From: JACQFK01 sp964619955 | GTDB taxonomy: Bacteria > Planctomycetota > MHYJ01 > JACPRB01 | Length of the DNA: 64,000 bases | Direction of reading: 5' to 3' | Assembly: GCA_964619955.1 (NCBI GenBank) | Contig: CAZUJF010000006.1 | Location: 1 to 64,000 of the forward strand | Part shown: piece by piece, positions 8,828 through 16,885 of the stretch | Numbering within the stretch: the stretch's first letter is position 1 | Layout of the letters: each line of letters begins with the position of its first letter | Notes under the pieces: generated by a model | The model's database searches: none | What the model was told of the DNA's origin: nothing | What the model saw: only the letters and a program-made list of their open reading frames with translations | Position numbers and translations under genes: made by a program

Positions 8828-10198
8828 TTACTGGAGCAGCTTCCGCCAGGAGAGGAGCTTGGCCGAGTCGGGCTGGCTCGCCGGGAGTTTCGCGAGGGCC
8901 GCGCTGGAGAACTTGATGTTTGCGCCGCCGTTGCCGAAGACGTTGCCGTCCTTGGAGGACGTCGGCGAGAAGGTCTGGATCATGCCGAGGATATTGGTGT
9001 TGGCGTTGACGTGGACGATCGAGTCCGCCAGCAGCACCCCCTTGAAGCCGCCGTGGATGTTCTTCATGCTGGCGCTCATGGTGTCCGTGTGGACGACCAG
9101 GATCGAGGGGTCCACGTTCATGTTCTTGTCGTCGCCGAGGTTGAACGAGGAGCCCGGATCGAAGTCGCAGTAGAGGATCTTGCCGCTGGGCATCTTGCCG
9201 CCGTTGGCGGAGATGTAGGCCTCGTAGGCGGCTTCCGTCTTGAAGTAGGTGCCGGCGCTCTCGGCCATGCCCTTCAGCGTGCCGCTCTTGAGGCCGAGGG
9301 ACTCGTCCGGCCCGGCGGGGTAGCCGTCGGGGAAGCTGTGGTTGGCGGACTGGCTGTTCGTGGCGACGCCCTTCGCGGGCGGGGCGTTCCCGTTGCCGCC
9401 CGTGGAGGCGCTGCCCCCGGTGCCGATGCCCTTGACGCCCACCACTCCGAAGACGCCCGTGCCCACCACGCTGCTTCCGTTGATGTCCCAGTCCCGGCCG
9501 TCGATGGTGATGGTTCCGTTGACGTCCACCGTGTCGTTCGCGACCACCGCCGCGATGCCGTTCACCTTCATCGTCTGCACGGCGTATTCGATCAGGCCTT
9601 CGATCTGGCGCTGCGTGCCGTCGGGCAGGGTGGCGGTGACGATGACCAGGACCTTGTTGTCCTTGTCCTCAAGAGGCTTTCCATCCCCGTCGTCGTTGTC
9701 CTTGACCTTGACGTGGAGCGAGCCCTTGAGGTAGGGGCTGTTGCAGGCGAAGAAGACGCCGTTGGCGGGGTCCGTCTTCGTCGGGCTGGTCTTGCTGGCG
9801 GGCAGGGCGCTGTCGATCGTGTTGAGGCCCGCTTCCTTGCTGTCGTTGCCGTCGCCCAGCTTGGAGCGGTAGGTGGTGTAGGTGCTCCCGGACTTCAGGC
9901 TCAGGTAGTCGTCCTTGATGAGCTTCGAGGATTCGGGGGCGCTGTTGCAGTAGGCCAGGATCTCGTTCCAGGTCCAGGTGTTCGTGGAGCGGTGGACATA
10001 GAGCGCGCGGCGGGCCTTTTCCATGCCCGCGTCGCACATCAGGAGGGCCTCCTCGGCCTCGATGGAGGCGTACTGCCCCTTGCCGCGGAAGATGCTCTCC
10101 GCGAGGAACGCCCCCCCGATCCCGAGCACCATGATGACCACCACGATGGAAAGGAGGAGCGCGCTTCCGCGTTCCTTCCGGCGCTGCGTCATCATCAT
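8828..10198 (-). CDS. PilX-like minor pseudopilin, 456 aa (cluster 2)
   Basis: Leader MMMTQRRKERG followed by SALLLSIVVVIMVLGIGGAF, the prepilin pattern without Glu5 and almost the same as the 127-1962 paralogue. The long remainder is Gly/Asn/Asp-rich and should lie outside the inner membrane. It follows the PilW-like gene by 14 bases and precedes the HEAT gene by 19. Three consecutive ATG codons at the start leave a 1-2 residue uncertainty. Role: probable minor subunit of a pseudopilus. Confidence 0.8.
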   Translation of the reverse strand: MMMTQRRKERGSALLLSIVVVIMVLGIGGAFLAESIFRGKGQYASIEAEEALLMCDAGMEKARRALYVHRSTNTWTWNEILAYCNSAPESSKLIKDDYLSLKSGSTYTTYRSKLGDGNDSKEAGLNTIDSALPASKTSPTKTDPANGVFFACNSPYLKGSLHVKVKDNDDGDGKPLEDKDNKVLVIVTATLPDGTQRQIEGLIEYAVQTMKVNGIAAVVANDTVDVNGTITIDGRDWDINGSSVVGTGVFGVVGVKGIGTGGSASTGGNGNAPPAKGVATNSQSANHSFPDGYPAGPDESLGLKSGTLKGMAESAGTYFKTEAAYEAYISANGGKMPSGKILYCDFDPGSSFNLGDDKNMNVDPSILVVHTDTMSASMKNIHGGFKGVLLADSIVHVNANTNILGMIQTFSPTSSKDGNVFGNGGANIKFSSAALAKLPASQPDSAKLLSWRKLLQ

Positions 10199-10212
10199 CG
10201 TTCAGCCGCTTT

Positions 10213-11127
10213 CTACTGGGTGTTCCGGAACTTGAAGGCGTAGGCGGATTTGCGGAGCAGGAAGCTCCTGCCCGAGGGGTCCATGGTGCCGAACCAGGCC
10301 GTGACCGTCAGCGCCCGCGCGTTGGCGGCGATGTTGGCCAGCGTGATGGCCGTCCCGCCCGGGCCGTTCTCGTCCACGAAGCGGAAGAGGGGGTCGATGG
10401 CCTGCGCCGTCGAGGCGTCCGCCTCGATGTCCCCGTTGTAGACCGCGGGATTCGAGGAGACCTTCAGAATGACGTGGTCGCCGAGGGTTTCCCGGGAAAG
10501 CAGCGTGCTCCCCTTGGCCGTCGCGGAGGGGCTTCCGGCCGGGGCGACGACATAGCGCATGATCTTGCCGCGCACGAACGTGTCCGTCTTGTCGCCGTCC
10601 CGGTTGATGTCGAAGTTGGTGACCTGGGTGGTGAGGGCCGGGAAGGCGGGGAAGGGCGCGAACCAGTTCCCCATCTGCGTCGCCGTCGGGGAGGCGGAGC
10701 TTTCCTTGAAGACCGTGTCGCCCTCGAAGCGCAGGACGCAGGCCAGGTCCTGCCGGAAGCCGGCATTGGCGCCCGGCAGGGTGGAGGGATGGCCGAAGAC
10801 CACGGTGCCGCTGGTGACGGCTTTGCCTGAGGCGTCCAGATTGCCGGGGACGCGGTAGGCCACCGAGCAGTTGTCCGGCGCCCAGGGGATGCCCAGGGGG
10901 AGGCTGCCCGACAGCGCGATCGTGCCGGTGTACTTGGCGGAGAGGAGGTCCTCGCGCAGGGCGGCCAGCAGGCGGCTGCCGCGGTCCTCGAGATCCAGCG
11001 TCACGGAGCTCTGGGCGGCGGTGGACGTGGAGGAGAAGAGCAGGGACAGGGTGATGGCCATGACCCCCGCCAGGATGATGGAGGCGATGAGGACCTCGAT
11101 CAGCGTCAGACCTGCGTTCCGCTTCAT
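10213..11127 (-). CDS. PilW/GspJ-like prepilin, 304 aa (cluster 2)
   Basis: Leader MKRNAG and helix LTLIEVLIASIILAGVMAIT with Glu5; highly similar in this part to the PilW-like protein of cluster 1. The start overlaps the stop of the preceding PilV-like gene (ATGA), indicating coupled translation. The C-terminal 250 residues have no recognised domain. Expected to be processed by a prepilin peptidase, which is not encoded in the window. Confidence 0.83.
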   Translation of the reverse strand: MKRNAGLTLIEVLIASIILAGVMAITLSLLFSSTSTAAQSSVTLDLEDRGSRLLAALREDLLSAKYTGTIALSGSLPLGIPWAPDNCSVAYRVPGNLDASGKAVTSGTVVFGHPSTLPGANAGFRQDLACVLRFEGDTVFKESSASPTATQMGNWFAPFPAFPALTTQVTNFDINRDGDKTDTFVRGKIMRYVVAPAGSPSATAKGSTLLSRETLGDHVILKVSSNPAVYNGDIEADASTAQAIDPLFRFVDENGPGGTAITLANIAANARALTVTAWFGTMDPSGRSFLLRKSAYAFKFRNTQ

Positions 11128-11558
11128 TTGGAGTACAGGCTCCTCATCGAGTAGGAGCCGTTCTTCGCGGCCCCCGACCAGTTGATGGCCACGGTGATGT
11201 CCAGCAGGTTCGGATTGGTCGTCAGGATGCGGATCTCCCCGCGGCCCCGCTGGCCGCCGGCCGTGTTGCTGGGGTCGCTCAATCCGGCCACGTTGAAGAG
11301 GTTGTTGGGGGAGGCGTAGAGCGTGGTGATCTGCGCGAACTGCTGCGATTTGATCTCTTCGATCTTCAGCGCGGCCGCCTCCTTGGCGACCATGAGCTCG
11401 CGCATGCGTTCCTTGTTCTGGGAGGAAGTGAGGATCATGCTCATGATGCCCATGAGCGCGACCGCGATGATGCCGAGGGCGAACATGAGTTCCACGAGGG
11501 AGAGCCCCCGCCGCCCGCGTCCCGGTCGCTGGAGGTTCGCCACGGTAGCCGCCCTCAT
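11124..11558 (-). CDS. PilV/GspI-like prepilin, 144 aa (cluster 2)
   Basis: Leader MRAATVANLQRPGRGRRG then LSLVELMFALGIIAVALMG with Glu5. The open frame extends upstream to 11849, but the ATG at 11558 gives a normal leader and lies just below a promoter-like pair (TTGACA/TACTAT). First gene of the second cluster: V, W, X, then HEAT. After the helix it has a short globular domain, as in GspI/PilV minor pilins. Confidence 0.8.
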   Translation of the reverse strand: MRAATVANLQRPGRGRRGLSLVELMFALGIIAVALMGIMSMILTSSQNKERMRELMVAKEAAALKIEEIKSQQFAQITTLYASPNNLFNVAGLSDPSNTAGGQRGRGEIRILTTNPNLLDITVAINWSGAAKNGSYSMRSLYSK

Positions 11559-11581
11559 ATCATCCACCCCATCCGATAGAT

Positions 11582-11609
11582 ATAGTAACCCATCGGCAAT
11601 GGGTGTCAA
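11582..11609 (-). promoter_or_regulatory. Promoter of prepilin cluster 2
   Basis: Minus strand: TTGACA at 11609-11604, 16-base spacer, TACTAT at 11587-11582. This predicts a leader of under 20 bases before the PilV-like ATG. The rest of 11559-11776 shows no gene. Confidence 0.55.
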
Positions 11610-11776
11610 GGTCGATTCCAAAACACGCCCTCCGGAGCTTTCCGCCCCCGGGCCGGCGTCGCGTTTTGATCCTGAGGCCGCTTCCATGCCGGAGGTACAA
11701 GCAAGCGCCGTGCCTGCGTTACCGGAGTCGAAGCAGGGGTGGTCGACCTCATTTTGTGCCGGAAAGGACATTATTG

Positions 11777-12631
11777 TCAGGCGAAAGCCGCCCTCTCCGA
11801 GCTGAGGAGGTCGCGCAGCGTCTGCTCCAGGGGGATCCTGGGCTTCCACCCGGTATGCCTCTGGAATTTCGAAAAATCGCCCGAAAGCGTCGACGGGGGG
11901 CCTTGTATCCCCCCTATTTCCAGTCGTATGCGGCTTTCGCCCGCGAGGAGCCGGCAGAGGCCGCCGATGCTGACCGGGCTGCCGGTGGCGACATTGTAGA
12001 TCTCCCCCCGGCGGCCCCGCTCGGCGGCGGCCAGGTAGGCCCGGGCCATGTCCCGCACATCGAAGAAATCCCGGCGGGGCGAGAGGTTCGAAATCTCAAG
12101 CCGGGGCGGCCTCCGCCCGGCCTCGGCGGCGGCGATCTGCCGGGCGATCCGGGGGCACACATAGGCCTCGGTCTGTCCCGGTCCGGTATGGTTGAAGGGA
12201 CGGAGCAGCACGACATCCCGTCCCGAAGCCAGCGCCAGCGATTCCGCGCAGAGCTTGCTCGCCGCATAGGGCGTTTCGGGGCGGGTGGGATCCTCCTCGC
12301 GCGCCCGCGGATTTTCCGAGCCGTAGACGGCGCAGGAACTGGCGATCACGAAGCGGCCGGCGGGGGCCTCCCGCAGCAGCCGGGCGGTCACCCCGGCATT
12401 GGCGTCGAAGACCTCCTGTTCGAGCCCCACGGACGCGCTGGGGTTCGAGAAGGCGGCGAGATGAAAGAGGACGTCGCAACGCAGGGCGCGGAGCGGCATC
12501 ACGGAAAGGTCGCCGTGAAGTCCCGTGCGCCCCTGGCGGTCGATGCCCGTCACGCTCCAGCCGGCCTCCCGGAGGGCGGCCGTCAGATACCGGCCCGCGA
12601 AACCCGATGCGCCGGTGACGACCGCTTTCAT
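11777..12631 (-). CDS. NAD(P)-dependent sugar epimerase/reductase, probable GDP-6-deoxy-D-mannose reductase, 284 aa
   Basis: Short-chain dehydrogenase/reductase of the extended (epimerase) type. It has the N-terminal nucleotide-binding motif TGASGFAG, SSCAVYG and the catalytic YAASK. Its start overlaps the stop of the GDP-mannose 4,6-dehydratase gene (ATGA), so it probably acts on that enzyme's product, GDP-4-keto-6-deoxymannose, to give GDP-D-rhamnose (Rmd) or, less likely, GDP-fucose. Substrate assignment rests on context. An open frame runs further upstream, but the ATG at 12631 begins exactly at the conserved MKAVVTGASG. Product would feed surface polysaccharide synthesis. Confidence 0.82.
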   Translation of the reverse strand: MKAVVTGASGFAGRYLTAALREAGWSVTGIDRQGRTGLHGDLSVMPLRALRCDVLFHLAAFSNPSASVGLEQEVFDANAGVTARLLREAPAGRFVIASSCAVYGSENPRAREEDPTRPETPYAASKLCAESLALASGRDVVLLRPFNHTGPGQTEAYVCPRIARQIAAAEAGRRPPRLEISNLSPRRDFFDVRDMARAYLAAAERGRRGEIYNVATGSPVSIGGLCRLLAGESRIRLEIGGIQGPPSTLSGDFSKFQRHTGWKPRIPLEQTLRDLLSSERAAFA

Positions 12632-13590
12632 GGCGCCAGGCGTTCGAGGTCCGCGTCGACCATCATCCGGACCAACTGCTCGAAGGAGACGCCCGGCGTC
12701 CAGCCCAGCTTGCGGCGGGCCTTGGCGGCGTCGCCCCGGAGGAGATTGACTTCGGCGGGACGGAACAGCTCGCGGTCGACCACCACGTATTTCTTCCAGT
12801 TCAGCCCCACATGGCCGAAGGCGATGCGGCAGAACTCCCGGACCGTGTGGTCCTCGCCGGTCGAGATGACGTAGTCGTCCGCCTGCTTCTGCTGGAGCAT
12901 CAGCCACATGGCGCGCACGTAGTCCCCGGCGAAGCCCCAGTCCCGGCGCGCGTCCAGGTTGCCCAGGCGCAGCTCCTTCTGGAGGCCGAGCTTGATGGAC
13001 GCGACGGCGTGGGTGATCTTCCGCGTGACGAATTCCTTGCCGCGCCGCGGGCTCTCGTGGTTGAAGAGGATGCCCGAGCAGGCGTAGAGGTCGTAGGACT
13101 CGCGGTAGTTGACGGTGATCCAGTGGCCGTAGACCTTGGCGACGCCGTAGGGGCTTCGCGGATAGAGCGGGGTCCGCTCCGTCTGCGGGGTCTCCTGCAC
13201 CTTGCCGAACATCTCGCTCGACGAGGCCTGGTAGAAGCGGATCTTCGGATCGACGAGGCGGATCGCCTCGAGCATGCGGGTCACGCCGAGCGCGGTGAAT
13301 TCGCCCGTGAGCACGGGCTGGACCCAGGAGGTCGGCACGAAGGACTGGGCGGCCAGGTTGTAGATCTCGGCCGGCCGGATCTTCTGGATGGCGTCGATGA
13401 TCGACAGCTGATCCAGCAGGTCCGCCTGGTGCAGCTGGATGCGGTCGCGGAGGTGGCCGATGCGCTCGAAGTTCTCGGTGGAGGAGCGGCGGACCATGCC
13501 GTGGACTTCGTACTTCTTCGAGAGGAGCAGCTCGGCGAGGTAGGAGCCGTCCTGGCCGGTGATGCCGGTGATCAGCGCGCGTTTGGGCAT
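12628..13590 (-). CDS. gmd: GDP-mannose 4,6-dehydratase, 320 aa
   Basis: Converts GDP-D-mannose to GDP-4-keto-6-deoxy-D-mannose, the first step to GDP-rhamnose, GDP-fucose and related sugars. Diagnostic features: NAD(P)-binding GITGQDGSYLAELLL, VRRSSTENFERI, the SSSEMFGK active-site segment, YGVAK (Tyr/Lys pair) and NHESPRRG. Length fits the family. GAGGA lies 8 bases before the ATG. It is coupled to the following reductase gene. Confidence 0.95.
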   Translation of the reverse strand: MPKRALITGITGQDGSYLAELLLSKKYEVHGMVRRSSTENFERIGHLRDRIQLHQADLLDQLSIIDAIQKIRPAEIYNLAAQSFVPTSWVQPVLTGEFTALGVTRMLEAIRLVDPKIRFYQASSSEMFGKVQETPQTERTPLYPRSPYGVAKVYGHWITVNYRESYDLYACSGILFNHESPRRGKEFVTRKITHAVASIKLGLQKELRLGNLDARRDWGFAGDYVRAMWLMLQQKQADDYVISTGEDHTVREFCRIAFGHVGLNWKKYVVVDRELFRPAEVNLLRGDAAKARRKLGWTPGVSFEQLVRMMVDADLERLAP

Positions 13591-13654
13591 CCGTAGGATC
13601 CTCGACCGGGTCCCGGCCTTTTTCGCGCCGCCGTCCGGAAGCGAAAAAGGGTTA

Positions 13655-13741
13655 TGGTGGGCGCGAGAGGAATCGAACCTCCACTGCCTTGCGGCAACTA
13701 GCTCCTGAAGCTAGCGCGTCTGCCAGTTCCGCCACGCGCCC
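13655..13741 (-). tRNA. tRNA-Leu (anticodon CAG)
   Basis: Reading the minus strand, the acceptor stem GGGCGCG pairs with CGCGCCC. The anticodon stem CTAGC/GCTAG encloses the loop TTCAGGA (anticodon CAG). A long variable arm with TTGCC/GGCA supports a class II tRNA, and the T loop is TTCGATT. Discriminator A and an encoded CCA end at 13655. It lies between gmd and dxs. Confidence 0.95.
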
Positions 13742-13799
13742 CCATGAACGGCGACGATTATAGGCGCGCGGACGATCCTTGCAAGGTCTATTGCTCCTC

Positions 13800-15746
13800 T
13801 TACTGCTCGTAGAGGAAGTTCTTGCGCTGCGACGGATCGAGCGCCGGCGTGGGCCGGCCGCCCGCCATCATCCTGCAGACGTCCGCCACGCCCTCCGCGT
13901 CGAGGTGCAGGAACTTGAGCAGTTCGCTGCGGTCCGCGTGCTGGAGGAAGCGGTCGGGGATCGCGTGGATCTTGACCTTGGAGGCGTCCTCGTTGCGCAG
14001 GGACAGGGCTTCGAGGACGGCGCTGCCGAAGCCCCCGTGGGTCGCATGATCCTCGAGCGTGAGGACCCAGGGATAGTCGCGCGTGAGCTTGGCCGCCAGG
14101 TCGGCGTCCACGGGTTTGGCGAAGCGTCCGTTGGCAACCGCGATGTCGAGCCCTTCCTTGAGCAGCATCTCCCGGGCCGCCAGGGCCTTGTCGGTCATGA
14201 CGCCGTACGCCAGGATGGCGCCGTCGCGCCCGGGGACCAGCAGTTCGCCCTTGCCCAGGGCGAGGGGGCTGCGCTGGATCTTGTATTTGTCCGGGGCGGG
14301 CACGTTTTCGCGGGGGATGCGGATCGCGCTGGGCTGCTTGAGGGCGACGCTGAACTCCAGCATCTCCCGGAGTTCCGGCTCGTCCTTGGGCGCCATCACC
14401 ACCATGTTGGGGAAGGTGCGGCAGTACGAGATGTCGAAGTTGCCGTGGTGCGTGGGGCCGTCCTCGCCGGCGATCCCGGCACGGTCGAGCACGAGCGTCA
14501 CCGGCAGGTTGTTGAGGCACATCTCCTGGAACATGATGTCGTAGGCGCGCTGCATGAACGAGGAGTAGATGGCGGCGACGGGACGCAGCCCGCCGTGGGT
14601 CATGCCCGCGGCCATGGCGATGCAGGCCTGTTCGCTGATGCCGACGTCGAACGTGCGCGAGGGGAACCTTTTCGCGAAGTCGAGCAGCCCCGTGCCGTCC
14701 GGCATCGCGGCCGTGAGCGCGACGATGCGCGCGTCCTTCTCGGCCATCGCGGAAAGCGCGTCCGAGAACGCGGTCGTGTAGGACTTGGACTTGGGCGCGG
14801 CGGCGACCTGGGGTTCCAGCTTGTAGCCGGGCGGCAGGGGCTTCGGCGCCTGGTTGGCCTTGTGCACGGCGAAGGGGTCGCACTTGGCGTTGGGGTGGCC
14901 CTGGCCCTTCTGGGTCACCACGTGGAGCAGCACGGGCTTCTCCTGGTGCCGCACGTTGTGCAGGATGTGGAGCAACCCCTTGATGTCGTGCCCGTCGATG
15001 GGCCCGTAGTACTGCATCCCCAGCCCCGTGAAGAGGTTGGGGAAGAGGGTCTGCTTGAAGCCGCGGCGCACCGCGTCGATCATGTGCTCGGCCGTCTGGC
15101 CGCCGGGCAGCTTCTCGAGGAGGCGGTGCAGCTCCTTCTTGGCCTCGTCGTAGAGCGGGGCCGAGCGGAGTTCGTTGAAGTAGAGCGACAGCGAGCCGAC
15201 CGACTTGGCGATCGACATGCCGTTGTCGTTGAGGATCATGAGGAGGGGGGCGCCCGAGGCGCCGATGTTGTTGATCGCCTCGAAGGCCACGCCGGAGGTC
15301 ATGGAGCCGTCGCCGATCAGGCTGACGACCTTGCGCTTCCGGCCGAGCTTCTGGTCCGCGATGGCGATGCCCAGCGCGGCGCCGGGGCCGGTGCCGACGT
15401 GTCCGAAGTTGAAGGGGTCCGTCTCGCTCTCGGGCTTCCAGCCGAAGCCGCACATGCCGCCGAACTGCCGCAGGCTGGGGAACTTCTCCTTGCGGCCCGT
15501 GAGAATCTTATGCGTGTAGGTCTGGTAGCTGCCGTCCCACACGAGCACGTCCTGGGTGACGTCGAACGCGTAGTGCAGCGCGCAGGTCAGCTCGATCACG
15601 CCGAGATTGGAGCCGAGGTGCCCGCCCGTCTTGGTGACGACGTCGAGCACGAGCTGGCGGATCTCCTGGGCCAGGGCCGGCAGTTCCTCGGGGTGGAGCT
15701 TCTTGATGTCGTTCGTGGCGTTGATGCGGCTGAGCAGATTCGACAT
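13800..15746 (-). CDS. dxs: 1-deoxy-D-xylulose-5-phosphate synthase, 648 aa
   Basis: First enzyme of the MEP isoprenoid pathway, condensing pyruvate and glyceraldehyde 3-phosphate with thiamine diphosphate. Signatures: KTGGHLGSNLGVIELT near the N-terminus, GDGSMTSGVAFEAINN (thiamine diphosphate/Mg binding), LILNDNGMSI-type segment, then the transketolase pyrimidine-binding domain with DVGISEQ and the C-terminal domain. Length is normal. It begins at the base after the ispA stop codon, so it is the last gene of the xseA-xseB-ispA-dxs operon. Confidence 0.97.
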   Translation of the reverse strand: MSNLLSRINATNDIKKLHPEELPALAQEIRQLVLDVVTKTGGHLGSNLGVIELTCALHYAFDVTQDVLVWDGSYQTYTHKILTGRKEKFPSLRQFGGMCGFGWKPESETDPFNFGHVGTGPGAALGIAIADQKLGRKRKVVSLIGDGSMTSGVAFEAINNIGASGAPLLMILNDNGMSIAKSVGSLSLYFNELRSAPLYDEAKKELHRLLEKLPGGQTAEHMIDAVRRGFKQTLFPNLFTGLGMQYYGPIDGHDIKGLLHILHNVRHQEKPVLLHVVTQKGQGHPNAKCDPFAVHKANQAPKPLPPGYKLEPQVAAAPKSKSYTTAFSDALSAMAEKDARIVALTAAMPDGTGLLDFAKRFPSRTFDVGISEQACIAMAAGMTHGGLRPVAAIYSSFMQRAYDIMFQEMCLNNLPVTLVLDRAGIAGEDGPTHHGNFDISYCRTFPNMVVMAPKDEPELREMLEFSVALKQPSAIRIPRENVPAPDKYKIQRSPLALGKGELLVPGRDGAILAYGVMTDKALAAREMLLKEGLDIAVANGRFAKPVDADLAAKLTRDYPWVLTLEDHATHGGFGSAVLEALSLRNEDASKVKIHAIPDRFLQHADRSELLKFLHLDAEGVADVCRMMAGGRPTPALDPSQRKNFLYEQ

Positions 15747-16541
15747 TTAGTGCTTTCGGGCGATCACGAACTCCGCAATTTCACGGAGCCGGGCGCCTTT
15801 TACCCCCAAAAAACCGATGGCCGTCTTGGCTGCAGAGATTTCCCGGGCGGCATGCCTTCGCGCCGCCTCCAGGCCGTGGAGCCGGACGTAGTTCTTCCGG
15901 CCCCGTTCGTGGGCATCCAATATATCATCGACCGCCTGGAAGGCAAGGCCGAGATGCAGCCCGTAGGAGGCGAGTTTTTCCGCCTTCGGGGAGCCCGCCG
16001 CCAGGGCGCCCAGATGCGTCGAGGTCCGGAAGAGCGCCGCGGTCTTCTTGGCGTGGATTTCGTTCACATCCGCCCGCGGGGCCAGGTCGATCTCCTGTCC
16101 GCCCACCATGCCCGCCGCGCCGGACCCGAGCGCCAGCGAACGGATCATCTCCGGGATGAGGCGCGGGTCCGGCGTGCGGGCGACGGCCTCGAAGGCGGCG
16201 GCCTGCAGGGCGTCGCCGGCGAGGATGGCCGTGGCCTCCCCGAACTTGATGTGGCTCGAGGGCTTGCCCCGGCGGACGTCGTCGTCGTCCATGGCCGGAA
16301 GATCGTCGTGGATGAGCGAGTAGGTGTGGATGTATTCCACCGCGCAGGCGGCGGGATAGGCGTTGCGCAGGTCCCCGCCCAGGGCCTGGCAGACCTCCAG
16401 GGTCAGCATGGGACGCAGGCGCTTCCCGGCGTTGAAGAGCGTGTAGCGCATGGCGTCGAGGAGGCGGGGCGGCACGCCTTTCTTGGGCAGGTGCTTCTCC
16501 AGGGCGGACTCGAGGGCGCGGGTAACGGAGGCGGCGAGCAT
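15747..16541 (-). CDS. ispA: Polyprenyl (farnesyl/geranylgeranyl) diphosphate synthase, 264 aa
   Basis: Trans-isoprenyl diphosphate synthase joining isopentenyl diphosphate to allylic diphosphates. It shows NAGKRLRP, the first Asp-rich motif DDLPAMDDDD (about 79-88) with RRGKPS, and the second motif DDILD (about 206-210). It is shorter than typical IspA (about 290-300) because the segment after DDILD, normally ending GKxxxxD, is reduced to a few residues (ERGRKNYVRLHG). Sits directly before dxs, the classical arrangement, so it probably supplies C15/C20 prenyl chains. Product length cannot be read with certainty. Confidence 0.92.
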   Translation of the reverse strand: MLAASVTRALESALEKHLPKKGVPPRLLDAMRYTLFNAGKRLRPMLTLEVCQALGGDLRNAYPAACAVEYIHTYSLIHDDLPAMDDDDVRRGKPSSHIKFGEATAILAGDALQAAAFEAVARTPDPRLIPEMIRSLALGSGAAGMVGGQEIDLAPRADVNEIHAKKTAALFRTSTHLGALAAGSPKAEKLASYGLHLGLAFQAVDDILDAHERGRKNYVRLHGLEAARRHAAREISAAKTAIGFLGVKGARLREIAEFVIARKH

Positions 16542-16585
16542 GATTCAAAACCTTCCGAATAAGGGGTTGAATTCAAAGACGGAGC

Positions 16586-16858
16586 TCAGTCCGCCTTGCG
16601 GCGGGGGGCTTTTTCTTCGCTTGTGGGGTCGAAGTCCCGGGTCGTCAGGGTGCCGTCCTTCTCCTTGACCAGGAGCTGGATCTTCTTTTCGGCCTGCTGC
16701 AGGATGTCGTAGCAGAGGCGCAGGGACTTGATGCCCGACTCGTATTTCTCGATGGATTCCTCGAGCCCGAGTTTGCCGCCTTCGAGGGCCTTGACGACCT
16801 CCTCGACGAGCCGGAGGTGGTCCTCGAACTTCTCCTTTTTCGCGGGCTTCTCAGTCAT
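16586..16858 (-). CDS. xseB: Exodeoxyribonuclease VII small subunit, 90 aa
   Basis: Small helical subunit that joins XseA in exonuclease VII, which degrades single-stranded DNA from both ends. The helical signature EDHLRLVEEVVKALEGGKLGLEESIEKYESG is family-typical (positions about 10-40). The ATG at 16858 is preferred over an upstream TTG at 16876. It follows xseA by 27 bases. The basic tail (EEKAPRRKAD) is ordinary for the family. Confidence 0.93.
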   Translation of the reverse strand: MTEKPAKKEKFEDHLRLVEEVVKALEGGKLGLEESIEKYESGIKSLRLCYDILQQAEKKIQLLVKEKDGTLTTRDFDPTSEEKAPRRKAD

Positions 16859-16885
16859 GGGCCGACATCTTAGCAACGGGCAAAA

